Assembly (NCBI GenBank): GCA_050247075.1
Contig: JBFWUW010000003.1
Location: forward strand, 62,001 to 126,000
Direction of reading: 5' to 3'
Source of the DNA: JBFWUW01 sp050247075
GTDB taxonomy: Bacteria > Planctomycetota > Planctomycetia > Pirellulales > JBFWUW01
DNA: 64,000 nucleotides
Shown here: in pieces, positions 48,067 through 57,038 of the stretch
Layout: every line of letters begins with the position of its first letter
Position numbering within the stretch: the first letter of the stretch is position 1
Notes under the pieces: model-generated
Database searches by the model: none
What the model saw: the letters and a program-made list of their open reading frames with translations, nothing else
What the model was told of the DNA's origin: nothing
Translations under genes and position numbers: made by a program

Positions 48067-49452
48067 TCACCAAAAAAACAAGCCGATGACAACGGCCAAA
48101 ATTGCAAAAAGCGCAAACAGAGATAGTGCCCGCAAGAACCAGTAGATAAGTTCGTTTTCCGGACCGGCAATTCGATTCAACATCGAGTCGATTCTGTGTG
48201 CAGCAGAAACGACCCCTCGCTTTGGAGCTGCCGCGAGATTAACAAGAAACCCGCAGAACGACTGCGCGAATTCGGCATTAACTTCGATCCAAGAACGATA
48301 GGTGTTCCTCGCTGCTTGGCCGCTATCGGCTGGTACGTTGGAAGTTGCGAGATTTCGAAATCGCCGCCAATCTTCCGCGAAGAGGCCCGCGGCGGGGCTT
48401 GAAGATGTGAGCAGGTGCAGTGCAATACCTCTTTGTGAATGAATGAGCAGCTTGCCGTAACGGCAATACGGGACTTGAACGTTCTGAGAGAAACGTCGAT
48501 CTGGAGACCCATCTTGATTCGGATGAAGCCAAGTCCATCGAACGACCGTGGACTCGCGCGGATGTTCGCCCGAGAGTTCCGCATAATCCTCGATCGCCTC
48601 GCAAACGCTTACGTCGGCGTAATTCACGAAAGCACAGTCGTACTGGTCATCGACCAAAATTCCAGCCGGGAAGAAGAAGTAAGATTCATTTCCAATGCGA
48701 ATCGCAGGAATCGGAATGTTGGAAATGATCCATTCTGGAACATCGGCTCCGGTCTGAACCAAGTCCCGCCGGACCTGGTCCGTGGAACCAGCATTGCGTT
48801 TGGGATCATGATTCCACGAAGCACCGATGACTCGCCACACCTGCTCACAAACCGCCAATCGGTTGATAGCGGATACTAAGGTCTCGTAAGCCAGGCAGAA
48901 CCGACCTTCAAGGTAAAAATTCAGCGACAAAGTCCGTCGCCGTCGTTCCCATTGAGTTGTTTGCGATGCAACAAAGAACAGGCCAACACAGATCACCGCC
49001 GGAACAGCCAGGGTCAAGAAATTTACATAGAATGGCCATTCGTGACTCATGTTGCTGACCGCAACTAGTAACGCCGTCGGCAGCAGCACGACGGTCGAGG
49101 CAATCGCCGCCAGGCGGACTCGCCAGTCGTATCGCGGGAGGTGGCGAACCAAGTTAATTGCATCCACCAGTTCAGACGGCGAGGTTGTTGCAATTTCAGA
49201 GGCGGCTACCGATTCAAAACCTATTGCGGAATAGATCGGGCGGTCACCTGGAAGTGATAGCGTGGATCCTTTCGCCGACCCCAACTCTTGGCGGAAGTAA
49301 ATGCCAAACCGGCCAGCGTGAACGTACTCCGACCCGTCGGGCCGGATACCCAATCGAAGCCCCTTAACCCCCACGGACGCACCGACGCCAGATTTAGAGA
49401 GGTTTAGCCGAATCGGACCGATACTAATGGACTTCCGAAAATAGATACCCAC
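48067..49452 (-). CDS. DUF4236 protein with membrane helices
   Basis: 461 residues. The first 55 residues (MGIYFRKSISIGPIRLNLSK, GVGASVGVKGLRLGIRPDGS) are a DUF4236 domain. Two hydrophobic helices follow near 118 and 142, then a large soluble region, and a last helix (ALSLFALFAILAVVIGLFFW). Function of the family is not established. Convergent with the preceding gene. Confidence 0.8.
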   Translation of the reverse strand: MGIYFRKSISIGPIRLNLSKSGVGASVGVKGLRLGIRPDGSEYVHAGRFGIYFRQELGSAKGSTLSLPGDRPIYSAIGFESVAASEIATTSPSELVDAINLVRHLPRYDWRVRLAAIASTVVLLPTALLVAVSNMSHEWPFYVNFLTLAVPAVICVGLFFVASQTTQWERRRRTLSLNFYLEGRFCLAYETLVSAINRLAVCEQVWRVIGASWNHDPKRNAGSTDQVRRDLVQTGADVPEWIISNIPIPAIRIGNESYFFFPAGILVDDQYDCAFVNYADVSVCEAIEDYAELSGEHPRESTVVRWTWLHPNQDGSPDRRFSQNVQVPYCRYGKLLIHSQRGIALHLLTSSSPAAGLFAEDWRRFRNLATSNVPADSGQAARNTYRSWIEVNAEFAQSFCGFLVNLAAAPKRGVVSAAHRIDSMLNRIAGPENELIYWFLRALSLFALFAILAVVIGLFFW

Positions 49453-49495
49453 GGCTGCTCCCGGTCGTCAAAGTCACTTCGAATGCGCCCTTTCC

Positions 49496-50968
49496 TCAGG
49501 CCAAAATCCCACCAATCGCTTCTCCATAATAAACCGGGTGGGGGCGGGTTAGGTCATCGTGCCAGACGGCTGTGGGTGGAATGCCGAGGGCCTGGTAGAT
49601 GGTGGCGGCCATGTTTTCGGGCCGTTGGCGCGAGGTGGCGGGCTGGCCGGCGTGGCGGTCGGAGGAGCCGATGACCGTGCCGCCGCGGATGCCGCCACCT
49701 GCGAAGAAAACGGTTTGCACAGCTCCCCAGTGGTCGCGGCCAGGGCCGTTGAACGAGGCTGGCAGCGTGCTGATCTTGGGGGTGCGGCCAAATTCGCCCG
49801 CCATGACGATCATGGTGCTGTCTAACAGGCCGGTCTGGTGCAGGTCGTCTAGCAGGGCCGACAGTGCCCGGTCGGTCGGTGGAAAGAGTTTGTCCTTGAG
49901 GCGAGGGAAGGCGTCGCCGTGGGTGTCCCAGGTTTCGTTGTTGCCCAGGTTGACCTGCACCAGCGTCACGCCCGCCTCGACCAGCCGATAGGCCATTAAC
50001 AGCGACCAGCCAAAACTATTGCGTCCGTAGCGCTGCTGCGTGGCGTCGTCGGCCCGCGTGACATCGAAGGCCCGCCGCACGGCGGGATCGGCCAACAGCG
50101 AAATGGCGGCCTGCCGCTGATTGTCGAAGCCCTCGGTCTCGGCGGCCCTTTCCAGCGCTGCCCGCTGCCGTTCGATATGGCCGAGCATGTCCAGGCGGCT
50201 GTTGAACTGATTCAGGTTCAACCCTTGCGGCAGACTCAGGTTGGGAGCCTGATAAACGCGGTCGTCGGCGCTGGCGGGCGGCTTTTTCGTTTCGTTGGCA
50301 AAGGTGTACTCTGGGTATGCGCCGCGCCAAAAGGGGTTGCCGTAGGGCGAAGCCTCAATAAACCACGGTTCCCGCTGGCGGCCCATGATGCCGCCATACG
50401 CGCCAGGCAGCGTGCGGCCCGACCAGTGGACAAGCTTCTCTGGCAGCACTACTGCGGGTGGCAAATTGTTGCCGGGCCGCGGCGTGTTGTAGCCCGCGAC
50501 CGAGGCGATGGAAGGCCAATCGCTCGGCCGGGGTTCGCTGGAAAAATTGAAGCCGGCAGGCAACTCGGTGCGGCCGCTGAGCATCATCATGTGGCCATCG
50601 GTGTGGCTGTTCGACGGGTGGCTGAGCGAACGGCACAGCGCCCAATGCCCGCTGCGCTGGGCTAGCAGCGGCAAATGCTCGCTGATCTCGATGCCGGGCG
50701 TGGCGGTCGCCACGGGGTTGAACTCGCCGCGAATCTCCGCCGGGGCTTGCGGTTTAAGATCAAAGCTTTCGTGCTGGGCCAATCCGCCAGAAAGAAAAAT
50801 GTAAATGCACGACTTGGCGGTCCCCCGCGCGCTGGGCGAAGTGCCTGCCGACGAAGACTCCGCCGCGCTGGCAGCGCGGAGCGCCTCCAGGTGGTTCATT
50901 CCTAGTCCCAACAGCCCAACCGAGCCAGCCTGGATGGCCATTCGGCGGGAGAAAGCAGGATGAAACAT
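49496..50968 (-). CDS. DUF1501 family exported protein
   Basis: 490 residues. Twin-arginine signal (SRRMAIQAGSVGLLGLG) followed by the DUF1501 fold, related to alkaline phosphatases: SCIYIFLSGGLAQHESFDLK, ALCRSLSHPSNSHTDGHMM, MIVMAGEFGRTPKI, GRDHWGAVQTVFFAGGGI. Planctomycete genomes carry many paralogues, often beside cytochrome- or DUF1549/1553-type genes; none is adjacent here. Substrate unknown. Confidence 0.92.
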   Translation of the reverse strand: MFHPAFSRRMAIQAGSVGLLGLGMNHLEALRAASAAESSSAGTSPSARGTAKSCIYIFLSGGLAQHESFDLKPQAPAEIRGEFNPVATATPGIEISEHLPLLAQRSGHWALCRSLSHPSNSHTDGHMMMLSGRTELPAGFNFSSEPRPSDWPSIASVAGYNTPRPGNNLPPAVVLPEKLVHWSGRTLPGAYGGIMGRQREPWFIEASPYGNPFWRGAYPEYTFANETKKPPASADDRVYQAPNLSLPQGLNLNQFNSRLDMLGHIERQRAALERAAETEGFDNQRQAAISLLADPAVRRAFDVTRADDATQQRYGRNSFGWSLLMAYRLVEAGVTLVQVNLGNNETWDTHGDAFPRLKDKLFPPTDRALSALLDDLHQTGLLDSTMIVMAGEFGRTPKISTLPASFNGPGRDHWGAVQTVFFAGGGIRGGTVIGSSDRHAGQPATSRQRPENMAATIYQALGIPPTAVWHDDLTRPHPVYYGEAIGGILA

Positions 50969-51103
50969 GGCGACTTTGGAATCTTGGATTTCGATTTTGG
51001 ATTGAGGAAATGCCGGGGCGCGGCGATCCGATCAGTAGTGGCTTATGATAACCGATCGCGGGTGATTGATCCAATTTCGAGGATGCGATGCAGGCCGACG
51101 GAA

Positions 51104-52102
51104 TTATTGCGCGCGCACGAACTTTTGCAGCACATGGCAATCGGCGGGGACCAGGCCGCGGCAGCCGCCGGCGGACCAGGCAACTTCCGCCACGTAGATG
51201 TCGCCATGCGAGTCGAGATTAAGGTCGTGCGGGGCAAAGAAATTGCCCGGGGCGCAAGGATCAGGCCCGCCCCCCCAACGCGAAAGAAGTTCGCCCCGCA
51301 GGTTGAACACCGAGACGCTTGCGCCTGGGGCATCGTCGGGCGCGGTGTTCCAGGGGAACATTCCGGCGTGGAAGCCGACCTCCGCCACGAATACATTTTG
51401 CGCCGCGTCGATGCGGACCTGCATCGGCCTGGCGACATTGGTCCAGATGTTCTGCAAATTGCCTTGCGGATCAAAGATTTGAATACGGCTGTTTTCGCGG
51501 TCGGCCACGTAAACCAGGCCAGCGGCGTCGATGGCAATGCCGTGCGGAACATTGAACTGGCCCGGCTTCGACCCCGGTCCGCCCCAGGCCGAGAGCAACT
51601 CGCCCGTGGCGCTAAAGTGGTGGATGCGGGCGTTGCCGTAGCCATCGGCAATGAACAGCCCGCCATCGGCCGCCAGGGCCACATTAGTAGGCTTGTTGAA
51701 CGGCGGCCCCACCTGGCGAATCGTGCGATAGTCGAACCCTTCGGCCCCGGTGTCGCTGGGAATGTCAGGCGTACCTAGCGTGGCCAGGATGCGGCCGTCG
51801 GGTGTGCATTGGCGGACACAATGTCCCAAGTCGTCGGTCAGCCACAACAGGTCGTCGGGCGAAATCGTAATGCCGTGTGGCCGGGTGAAGACCCCTTCAC
51901 CCCAGGCCGAAAGAAAGTTGCCCTCGCGGTCGAAGACAATCACCGGATGTTCGCCACGGTTGAAAACGTAAATGCGGTCGAGCGAGTCGGCGGCCACGCC
52001 GGCGACCTCCACCAGCGACCAGCCAGCCGGCAGCCGGCCCCAACCGGGTTCCAGGCGGTAACGAAACGAACCGTAACCAAACAGCGCCGGTAAATCTGGC
52101 AT
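51104..52102 (-). CDS. NHL-repeat beta-propeller protein
   Basis: 332 residues. Six NHL-type repeats can be followed: VAADSLDRIYVFNRGEHPVI, HGITISPDDLLWLTDDLGHC, TNVALAADGGLFIADGYGNA, HGIAIDAAGLVYVADRENSR, QVRIDAAQNVFVAEV, HDLNLDSHGDIYVAEVAWSA. No signal peptide. Such propellers act as binding platforms or lactonase-like enzymes; the role here is open. Same orientation as the DUF1501 gene. Confidence 0.88.
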   Translation of the reverse strand: MPDLPALFGYGSFRYRLEPGWGRLPAGWSLVEVAGVAADSLDRIYVFNRGEHPVIVFDREGNFLSAWGEGVFTRPHGITISPDDLLWLTDDLGHCVRQCTPDGRILATLGTPDIPSDTGAEGFDYRTIRQVGPPFNKPTNVALAADGGLFIADGYGNARIHHFSATGELLSAWGGPGSKPGQFNVPHGIAIDAAGLVYVADRENSRIQIFDPQGNLQNIWTNVARPMQVRIDAAQNVFVAEVGFHAGMFPWNTAPDDAPGASVSVFNLRGELLSRWGGGPDPCAPGNFFAPHDLNLDSHGDIYVAEVAWSAGGCRGLVPADCHVLQKFVRAQ

Positions 52103-53069
52103 GAGGAAAGCAAAAACGAAAAAGGAGAGAACTGGTTTCTACCAGCCAAGATTGTGGCAGCTTTTGTAAATGTTCGCGAGTGTTGCAAAGGATGAGATTG
52201 CTGTCAGCGGAGAAGCTGTCGGCTATCAGCCAGGGTCGAGTCGTGTTCGATGGTCCGTGCCCGGCAACCGTGCCTCGCGTGGAAAGCCAATCGCGCATCG
52301 AGCCGGCCAAGCCAGGGGCTTTGCCGGCTACTTGTTCCACCTTACCTCGACCATTTCTCGGTGTGGAACAGGTAGCCATGCCCGTTTTTTCCGCGAATTC
52401 GTGGGCTCTTGGCGGTTGAGGCTGCTGTTACCCGCACCAGTGATTTAGAGGGGGTGTGGCTTCCTGCTCCACGTTACCTGTTCCAATCCAGGGGTTGTGG
52501 AACAGGTAAGAGCGTGCCCGATGATCGACAACGTCAGCGCGCACCGATAGCGGCACGCGAGGGAGTCGCGTTTCAAAAATATGAACAGGCCCCGCGGCAC
52601 GTACCGGACAGCGGAAGGATCAGCTAGAAAATCGCCTCCTCCACAATGGCTGTCCAGCCGGCAACGATAGCCGTTAGGAATAACTCGCCCGATCGACCGG
52701 TCGCCACGGCCATGCTGTTCGAGCACGCGGCGACCGACGATGCCTGGGCGGCTTAGGGGGATCCGCAACCAATGGGCGCACAAAACCACGCCTGCGCGAA
52801 GCCGCTTATCGTATTTTGTATTAAAAATACATGTTGTTGTCAAGAATATATTATTATTGTTGATGATTCTTTGGTCATGATTCACGCCCGGCAACCGTAC
52901 CCTCCGTGGAAAGCCAATTGCGCATCAAGCCGACAAAGCAGGAGCTTCGTGGCTATGTTGATCTGATCTACTTATCCTTTCCCATTGCAAACCAATCCAT
53001 CGGCTAGAATAGCGGAAGATGCAGGCTTGCCCGCGGAGATTTCGCCTTTCGCCTTCAGCCTTTCGGACC
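52103..53069. other. Repeat-containing intergenic region
   Basis: No convincing gene in nearly 970 bases. Contents: a GTCAGCGGAGAAGCTGTC unit (about 52194-52236), a diverged 62-bp direct repeat beginning GCCCGGCAACCGT at about 52258 and 52886, a 12-bp hairpin TTACCTGTTCCA (52474-52485 with 52498-52509), an AT-rich patch near 52810-52870, and CCTTTCGCCTTCAGCC heptads at 53044-53065. Short open frames lack ribosome-binding sites. Confidence 0.6.
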
Positions 53070-53705
53070 ATGCCGATGTCCGCGGAAACTCCACCTGAAC
53101 AGCCGGCTGCTGCCGGCCGGTTGCAGTTTGGTCTGCGGGACGCGCTAGGGTCCGTGGTAACAATTAGCTTGCTGTGCGCCTATTTGCGGACGTTTGGGCC
53201 GGACAAGGTTTACCGCGGGGGGGCCGTGTTGCTGGCAGCGGCCGTGCTGGGCGGTCTGGCTGGTGCGGTTTCCCGCAATGCGATCGAGGGGGCATTTTGG
53301 GCGGTGATAGGGGCGGCTTGGGCCTACCTGGCGGTCGTGACGGCCTTTGTGTTGCCGGCCATGCAATTGCTGTGGCCGTTGATTGGCACGGTGGCGGGAG
53401 CGGCTACCGGGGCGGCTGCGGCCCAGGCTCGCCGGCCGTGGTCGCTGATCGTGCTAGGGGCCATGGCGGCCGGCACGGTCTTCTTGGTGTGGACCTTCAT
53501 GTTGTTTGTTTTCGGCACGGCGCTCGACTTGATCTTCGACTTTTGCTGTGCCGTACTGGCGGGGGGAGGGCTGGGGGGCGTGGTCTATCTTTCGCGGTGG
53601 GTCGAGGACCGCGCCCGCATCCCCAGGTTTGTATTGGCGATGCTGCTAATAGCGCTAGCCATTGGAGTGAGTTGGGGCGGCCAGCAATTCGTGAAGGGGT
53701 GGTAA
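53070..53705 (+). CDS. Polytopic membrane protein
   Basis: 211 residues with about six hydrophobic segments (GSVVTISLLCAYL, AVLLAAAVLGGLAGAVS, FWAVIGAAWAYLAVVTAFVL, LIVLGAMAAGTVFLVWTFML, FVLAMLLIALAIGVSWGGQ). Pro-rich short N-terminus. The ATG follows a heptad tract, as do many prophage genes. Function unknown. Confidence 0.7.
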   Translation: MPMSAETPPEQPAAAGRLQFGLRDALGSVVTISLLCAYLRTFGPDKVYRGGAVLLAAAVLGGLAGAVSRNAIEGAFWAVIGAAWAYLAVVTAFVLPAMQLLWPLIGTVAGAATGAAAAQARRPWSLIVLGAMAAGTVFLVWTFMLFVFGTALDLIFDFCCAVLAGGGLGGVVYLSRWVEDRARIPRFVLAMLLIALAIGVSWGGQQFVKGW

Positions 53706-53832
53706 GCCGCCTGGCTGCATTCGACCTCGTCACTCCCAGAAGAAGATGGGGATCTCTGGGTGCCCAATGGGACGAGTCAGACGGACTGGTTTGAATTGCG
53801 CGAGTTGTGAGTGGAGAGATAGCGCGGCGGCG

Positions 53833-54537
53833 TTACGGTCCGTTGATCCGACAATTTGGCAGCGCCGCCTTCAGGGCCGCGATACCGGCTTCTGTTACAC
53901 CTGTATCGCCAAGGTCGAGCGCCTGGATGGAAGCAAGGGCCTTGAGATGCCTCACTCCTGAATCCGTAATTGCAGTGCCATTGAGGTCCAAGCACCTCAA
54001 CTCCCCGAAGTCTGCCAAGTGGGCTAGTCCAGCGTCTGTTATCTTGGTGTGGGACAAGTCGAGAAAAGTTAGCCCCACGGACGATGGCAGGTGAGCTAGT
54101 CCACGATCATCCACGTTCGTGTGATCGAGGTCTAATCCGGTCAGCGACGGCTGATCGCACGAGCGTAGGCCAACGCCGTTGACTGGGGTGTGGTTGAGAT
54201 CGAGAAAACTCATATAGCGGAGCGCATCGAGATGAAACAACGCGTCATCCGTCACTTCCGTATGGCTGAGATCGAGGATGGTGAGATTACGGGAGTAAAG
54301 CGGCGGTCTCAAATAGACGAAGTGTTTCCTTCCGCCCAGCCGATCGACCCACGCAATCGCCTCTCGATATTTGCGCGCAGGTACAACGACAAACGCCACC
54401 TGAATTGCCAACGCAATCGAAATGGCCGTTATCGATAGCAGCAGCGTCCGAACGCTGAATTGATACCAGCGGCAGCTGGGCGGAGGCGGAATTACTTCTG
54501 GCGCGGAGGCCGTGGACTCGGCGGACTGTTCTTCCAT
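53833..54537 (-). CDS. Leucine-rich-repeat membrane protein
   Basis: 234 residues from MEEQSAES; the longer open frame looks non-coding. A membrane helix (LLLSITAISIALAIQVAFVV) near residue 33 leads to repeats of the LRR kind: LTILDLSHTEVTDDALFHL, LTGLDLDHTNVDDRGLAHL, LTFLDLSHTKITDAGLAHL, LRCLDLNGTAITDSGVRHL, IQALDLGDTGVTEAGIAAL. Typical planctomycete LRR protein; partners unknown. Confidence 0.85.
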   Translation of the reverse strand: MEEQSAESTASAPEVIPPPPSCRWYQFSVRTLLLSITAISIALAIQVAFVVVPARKYREAIAWVDRLGGRKHFVYLRPPLYSRNLTILDLSHTEVTDDALFHLDALRYMSFLDLNHTPVNGVGLRSCDQPSLTGLDLDHTNVDDRGLAHLPSSVGLTFLDLSHTKITDAGLAHLADFGELRCLDLNGTAITDSGVRHLKALASIQALDLGDTGVTEAGIAALKAALPNCRINGP

Positions 54538-54697
54538 GCGTCCAGTATCCCACGGAGGCGTTGGGCATTGCAAGGGGAATTCGCCCGTTGGCTGACACGT
54601 TCCCGCGGGCAAGTCGTGTGGCGGTTAAAACCGATTGCCGGTACGCTTTAGCCCAACGAGCCATTTACCCAACCGCACCCTTTGCTAACGGCCATTC

Positions 54698-56050
54698 GTG
54701 CAGCACCAGGAAAACCCTTACGCATCGCCCGAAAGCCAGCCTGAGTCCGGCGGCGGACGTGCGCCGGGCACGTTGCGATTGTCGGCCATTTTTGGGTTGC
54801 TGTATTTCATGCAGGGGATGAGCGAGCCGTCGAAAGGGCCCATCCACCAGCCGGCCCAGGACTTGTTGGAGACTTGGGGCTATTCGGCGCAGCAGGTGGG
54901 TTTCTTTTTTACGTTGTTGGGTGCGCCGTGGCTGTTTAAACCGCTCTTCGGCTGGATCTCTGACTTTTTGCCCCTGGCCGGCTACCGCCGCAAGAGTTAC
55001 CTGATGATTACCACGGCCACGGCCAGCCTGGGCTTTACGGTGCTGGCGATGCAACCGTGGGGGACGGTGCCCCATTATCAACTGTTGCTGGCCATGCTGA
55101 TGCTGCCGGCGGTGGGCATGGCTTTCTCGGACGTGGTCATTGACGGATTGATGGTCGAAACCGGGCAGCCTTTGGGCCTGACCGGCAGGTTACAGTCGGT
55201 GCAATGGACATCGCTGTATGTGGCGGGCTTTATCATGAGTTGGCTGGCGGGCTATTTGACCGGGCAGAAGCAGTACCGGTTGGTAATGGCCTTGTGCGCG
55301 GCCGGGCCCGCCGTGGCTTGCCTGGTAACGGTCTTGTTTGTTCGCGAGAAACCGCTGCGCGGCGTTCGCCAGGGAGAGCACTTTCGCGCGGCACTGGCCA
55401 ATTTTATCGCCGCGGCCCGCTCTCCGTTGGTGTTTTGCGTGGGGGGATTTCTGGTGTTGTGGAACTTCAACCCCTTCGCCGACACCATTCAACAATTGCA
55501 CGTCACCAAGGTCTTGAAATTGGAACAAGAGTTTTATGGCCGCATGGAAGCGGCCTACGCCATTGCGGCGGCCACGGGCTGCCTAATGTACGGGCTTTAC
55601 TGCCGCCGCATCCGCATGACGCGGTTGGTTCATATATCGATCGTATTGGGCATCTTTAGCACGCTGTCGTATTGGTTCATGCACGACAAGCCAAGCGCCC
55701 TGGCGGTTAGCATTGCGGCCGGGTTTGCCGCCGCCACCGCCACGATGATTCAGCTAGATCTGGCGGCCCGTATCGTGCCTGCCGCGGTGGCGGGAACGGT
55801 TTTTGCGCTGCTCATGTCGCTGGCCAACCTGGGGAGCGGGTTCTCTCCTGGCGTGGGGGGGACGATTTACGACATGATCGAACCAAGCCGCGGCCCGTAC
55901 GCCGCCTACAACATTTTGGTGGCCATTGGCGCCTGTTGTACCGCCTGTTGCTGGTTCTTGACGCCCGGCCTGCAACGCCTGATTCGGCAGGCTGGGCCTG
56001 TCAAACCGGGGACGCCCGGCGCGCCGCCGTCTCTACCAACCGTAGAATGA
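54698..56050 (+). CDS. MFS transporter, AmpG/BT1-like
   Basis: 450 residues from a GTG start; about 12 membrane segments. GLLYFMQGMSEPSKGPIHQP, then LGAPWLFKPLFGWISDFLPL, matches the first half of AmpG/folate-biopterin-type transporters, including the loop between helices 2 and 3. Substrate not determinable. The last 50 bases overlap the convergent ATP-grasp gene. Confidence 0.75.
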   Translation: MQHQENPYASPESQPESGGGRAPGTLRLSAIFGLLYFMQGMSEPSKGPIHQPAQDLLETWGYSAQQVGFFFTLLGAPWLFKPLFGWISDFLPLAGYRRKSYLMITTATASLGFTVLAMQPWGTVPHYQLLLAMLMLPAVGMAFSDVVIDGLMVETGQPLGLTGRLQSVQWTSLYVAGFIMSWLAGYLTGQKQYRLVMALCAAGPAVACLVTVLFVREKPLRGVRQGEHFRAALANFIAAARSPLVFCVGGFLVLWNFNPFADTIQQLHVTKVLKLEQEFYGRMEAAYAIAAATGCLMYGLYCRRIRMTRLVHISIVLGIFSTLSYWFMHDKPSALAVSIAAGFAAATATMIQLDLAARIVPAAVAGTVFALLMSLANLGSGFSPGVGGTIYDMIEPSRGPYAAYNILVAIGACCTACCWFLTPGLQRLIRQAGPVKPGTPGAPPSLPTVE

Positions 56051-57014
56051 ATTCGTCGTAGCTCATGCCAGACGCGCGAATGGCGCGAGCCAGCCCCGCC
56101 GTGGGTGCCAGGTCGGGGTTGCCGTTGATTTCCAAGATAAAGATCTCTTCGGCCGGGCTAACCCGCACATCGACGCGGGCGTAGTCGCGGCAGCCGGTCA
56201 ATTGAAACGCGGCCAAGGCGGCGGCTTGCACGCGATCGGTAAGCTCAACCGATGCTTGGGCGGGGCAGCGGGCGGCGGTGGCCAGATCGGCCGGGCCGCC
56301 GCTGTCCCACTTGGCATCGTATGTGACGATGTTCCAGGGAAGTTCTTGCACCGCTTGGAATTCAATTTCGGCCAACGGCAGCGATTGCAAATTGGGGACG
56401 GCGGCTATGGCGGCGTTGAACTCGCGGCCGGCGATGAACCGCTCGACGAGCGTCTCTCCATAGCGGCCGCGTACGGCCGCCACCTGCCTCTGCAAGCTGG
56501 GCATCTCCGTCACCACGCTATCGACGCCCAACCCCAGGCTGGCATCCTCGGCCGCCGGCTTGACGATGGCCGGGCCAAGCGCCAGCAGCCTTTCAAGTTC
56601 GGCCAGCGGCAGCGGCCCGTCGGTCGGCAGCACCAAGAATTCGGCCGTTGGCAGGCCCGCCCCGCGCAGCATCCACTTGGTGCGGGCCTTATGCCGTACC
56701 AGCGAAAGGCATTCCGGCCCGCTGCCGGTGTAAGGCAGATGCAACAGTTGCAGCAGGCTGGCCACATCAGGCTCGGCGGCGGGCGAGCCGGCAAAGCCCT
56801 CGCAAAAATTGACGACCACGTCGGGCCGCGCTTCTTCAAGCTGTTTCAGCAGCATAGCGGCGGAACTGCCCGTCCCCAAGCGCGCCACTTCGTGACCGGC
56901 GGAACGCAAGGCCGCTTCCGCCGCTTCGACCGATTCCAGCACGCCGGCCTCCGAGGCATAGTCGGGGTCGTCGGGCAGCAAGGCAGGCGTGTTGTAGAGA
57001 ATCGTGACGCGCAC
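56001..57014 (-). CDS. ATP-grasp ligase, D-Ala-D-Ala ligase-like
   Basis: 337 residues. PDVVVNFCEGFAGSPAAEPD, LLHLPYTGSGPECLSLVRHK, GPAIVKPAAEDASLGLGVDS, VERFIAGREFNAAI, YARVDVRVSPAEEIFILEIN and NGNPDLAPTAGLARA follow the D-Ala-D-Ala ligase fold, including the metal-binding E..EINGNP. No ddl neighbour genes, so the amino-acid substrates may differ. Overlaps the transporter gene tail to tail. Confidence 0.85.
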   Translation of the reverse strand: MRVTILYNTPALLPDDPDYASEAGVLESVEAAEAALRSAGHEVARLGTGSSAAMLLKQLEEARPDVVVNFCEGFAGSPAAEPDVASLLQLLHLPYTGSGPECLSLVRHKARTKWMLRGAGLPTAEFLVLPTDGPLPLAELERLLALGPAIVKPAAEDASLGLGVDSVVTEMPSLQRQVAAVRGRYGETLVERFIAGREFNAAIAAVPNLQSLPLAEIEFQAVQELPWNIVTYDAKWDSGGPADLATAARCPAQASVELTDRVQAAALAAFQLTGCRDYARVDVRVSPAEEIFILEINGNPDLAPTAGLARAIRASGMSYDEFILRLVETAARRASPV

Positions 57015-57038
57015 GTGGAAATGGCTCGCGCTGCGACC

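Noticed and set aside
52445..52894. 149-codon leftward frame in the host intergenic desert
   Set aside because: Overlaps repeats and hairpins, lacks a ribosome-binding site, and the translation matches no recognisable fold.
55382..55402. Possible tenth Noc-like site in host DNA (CTTTCGCGCGGCAC)
   Set aside because: Both outer A/T positions fail the consensus; only 12 of 14 positions fit, as expected by chance for a near match.
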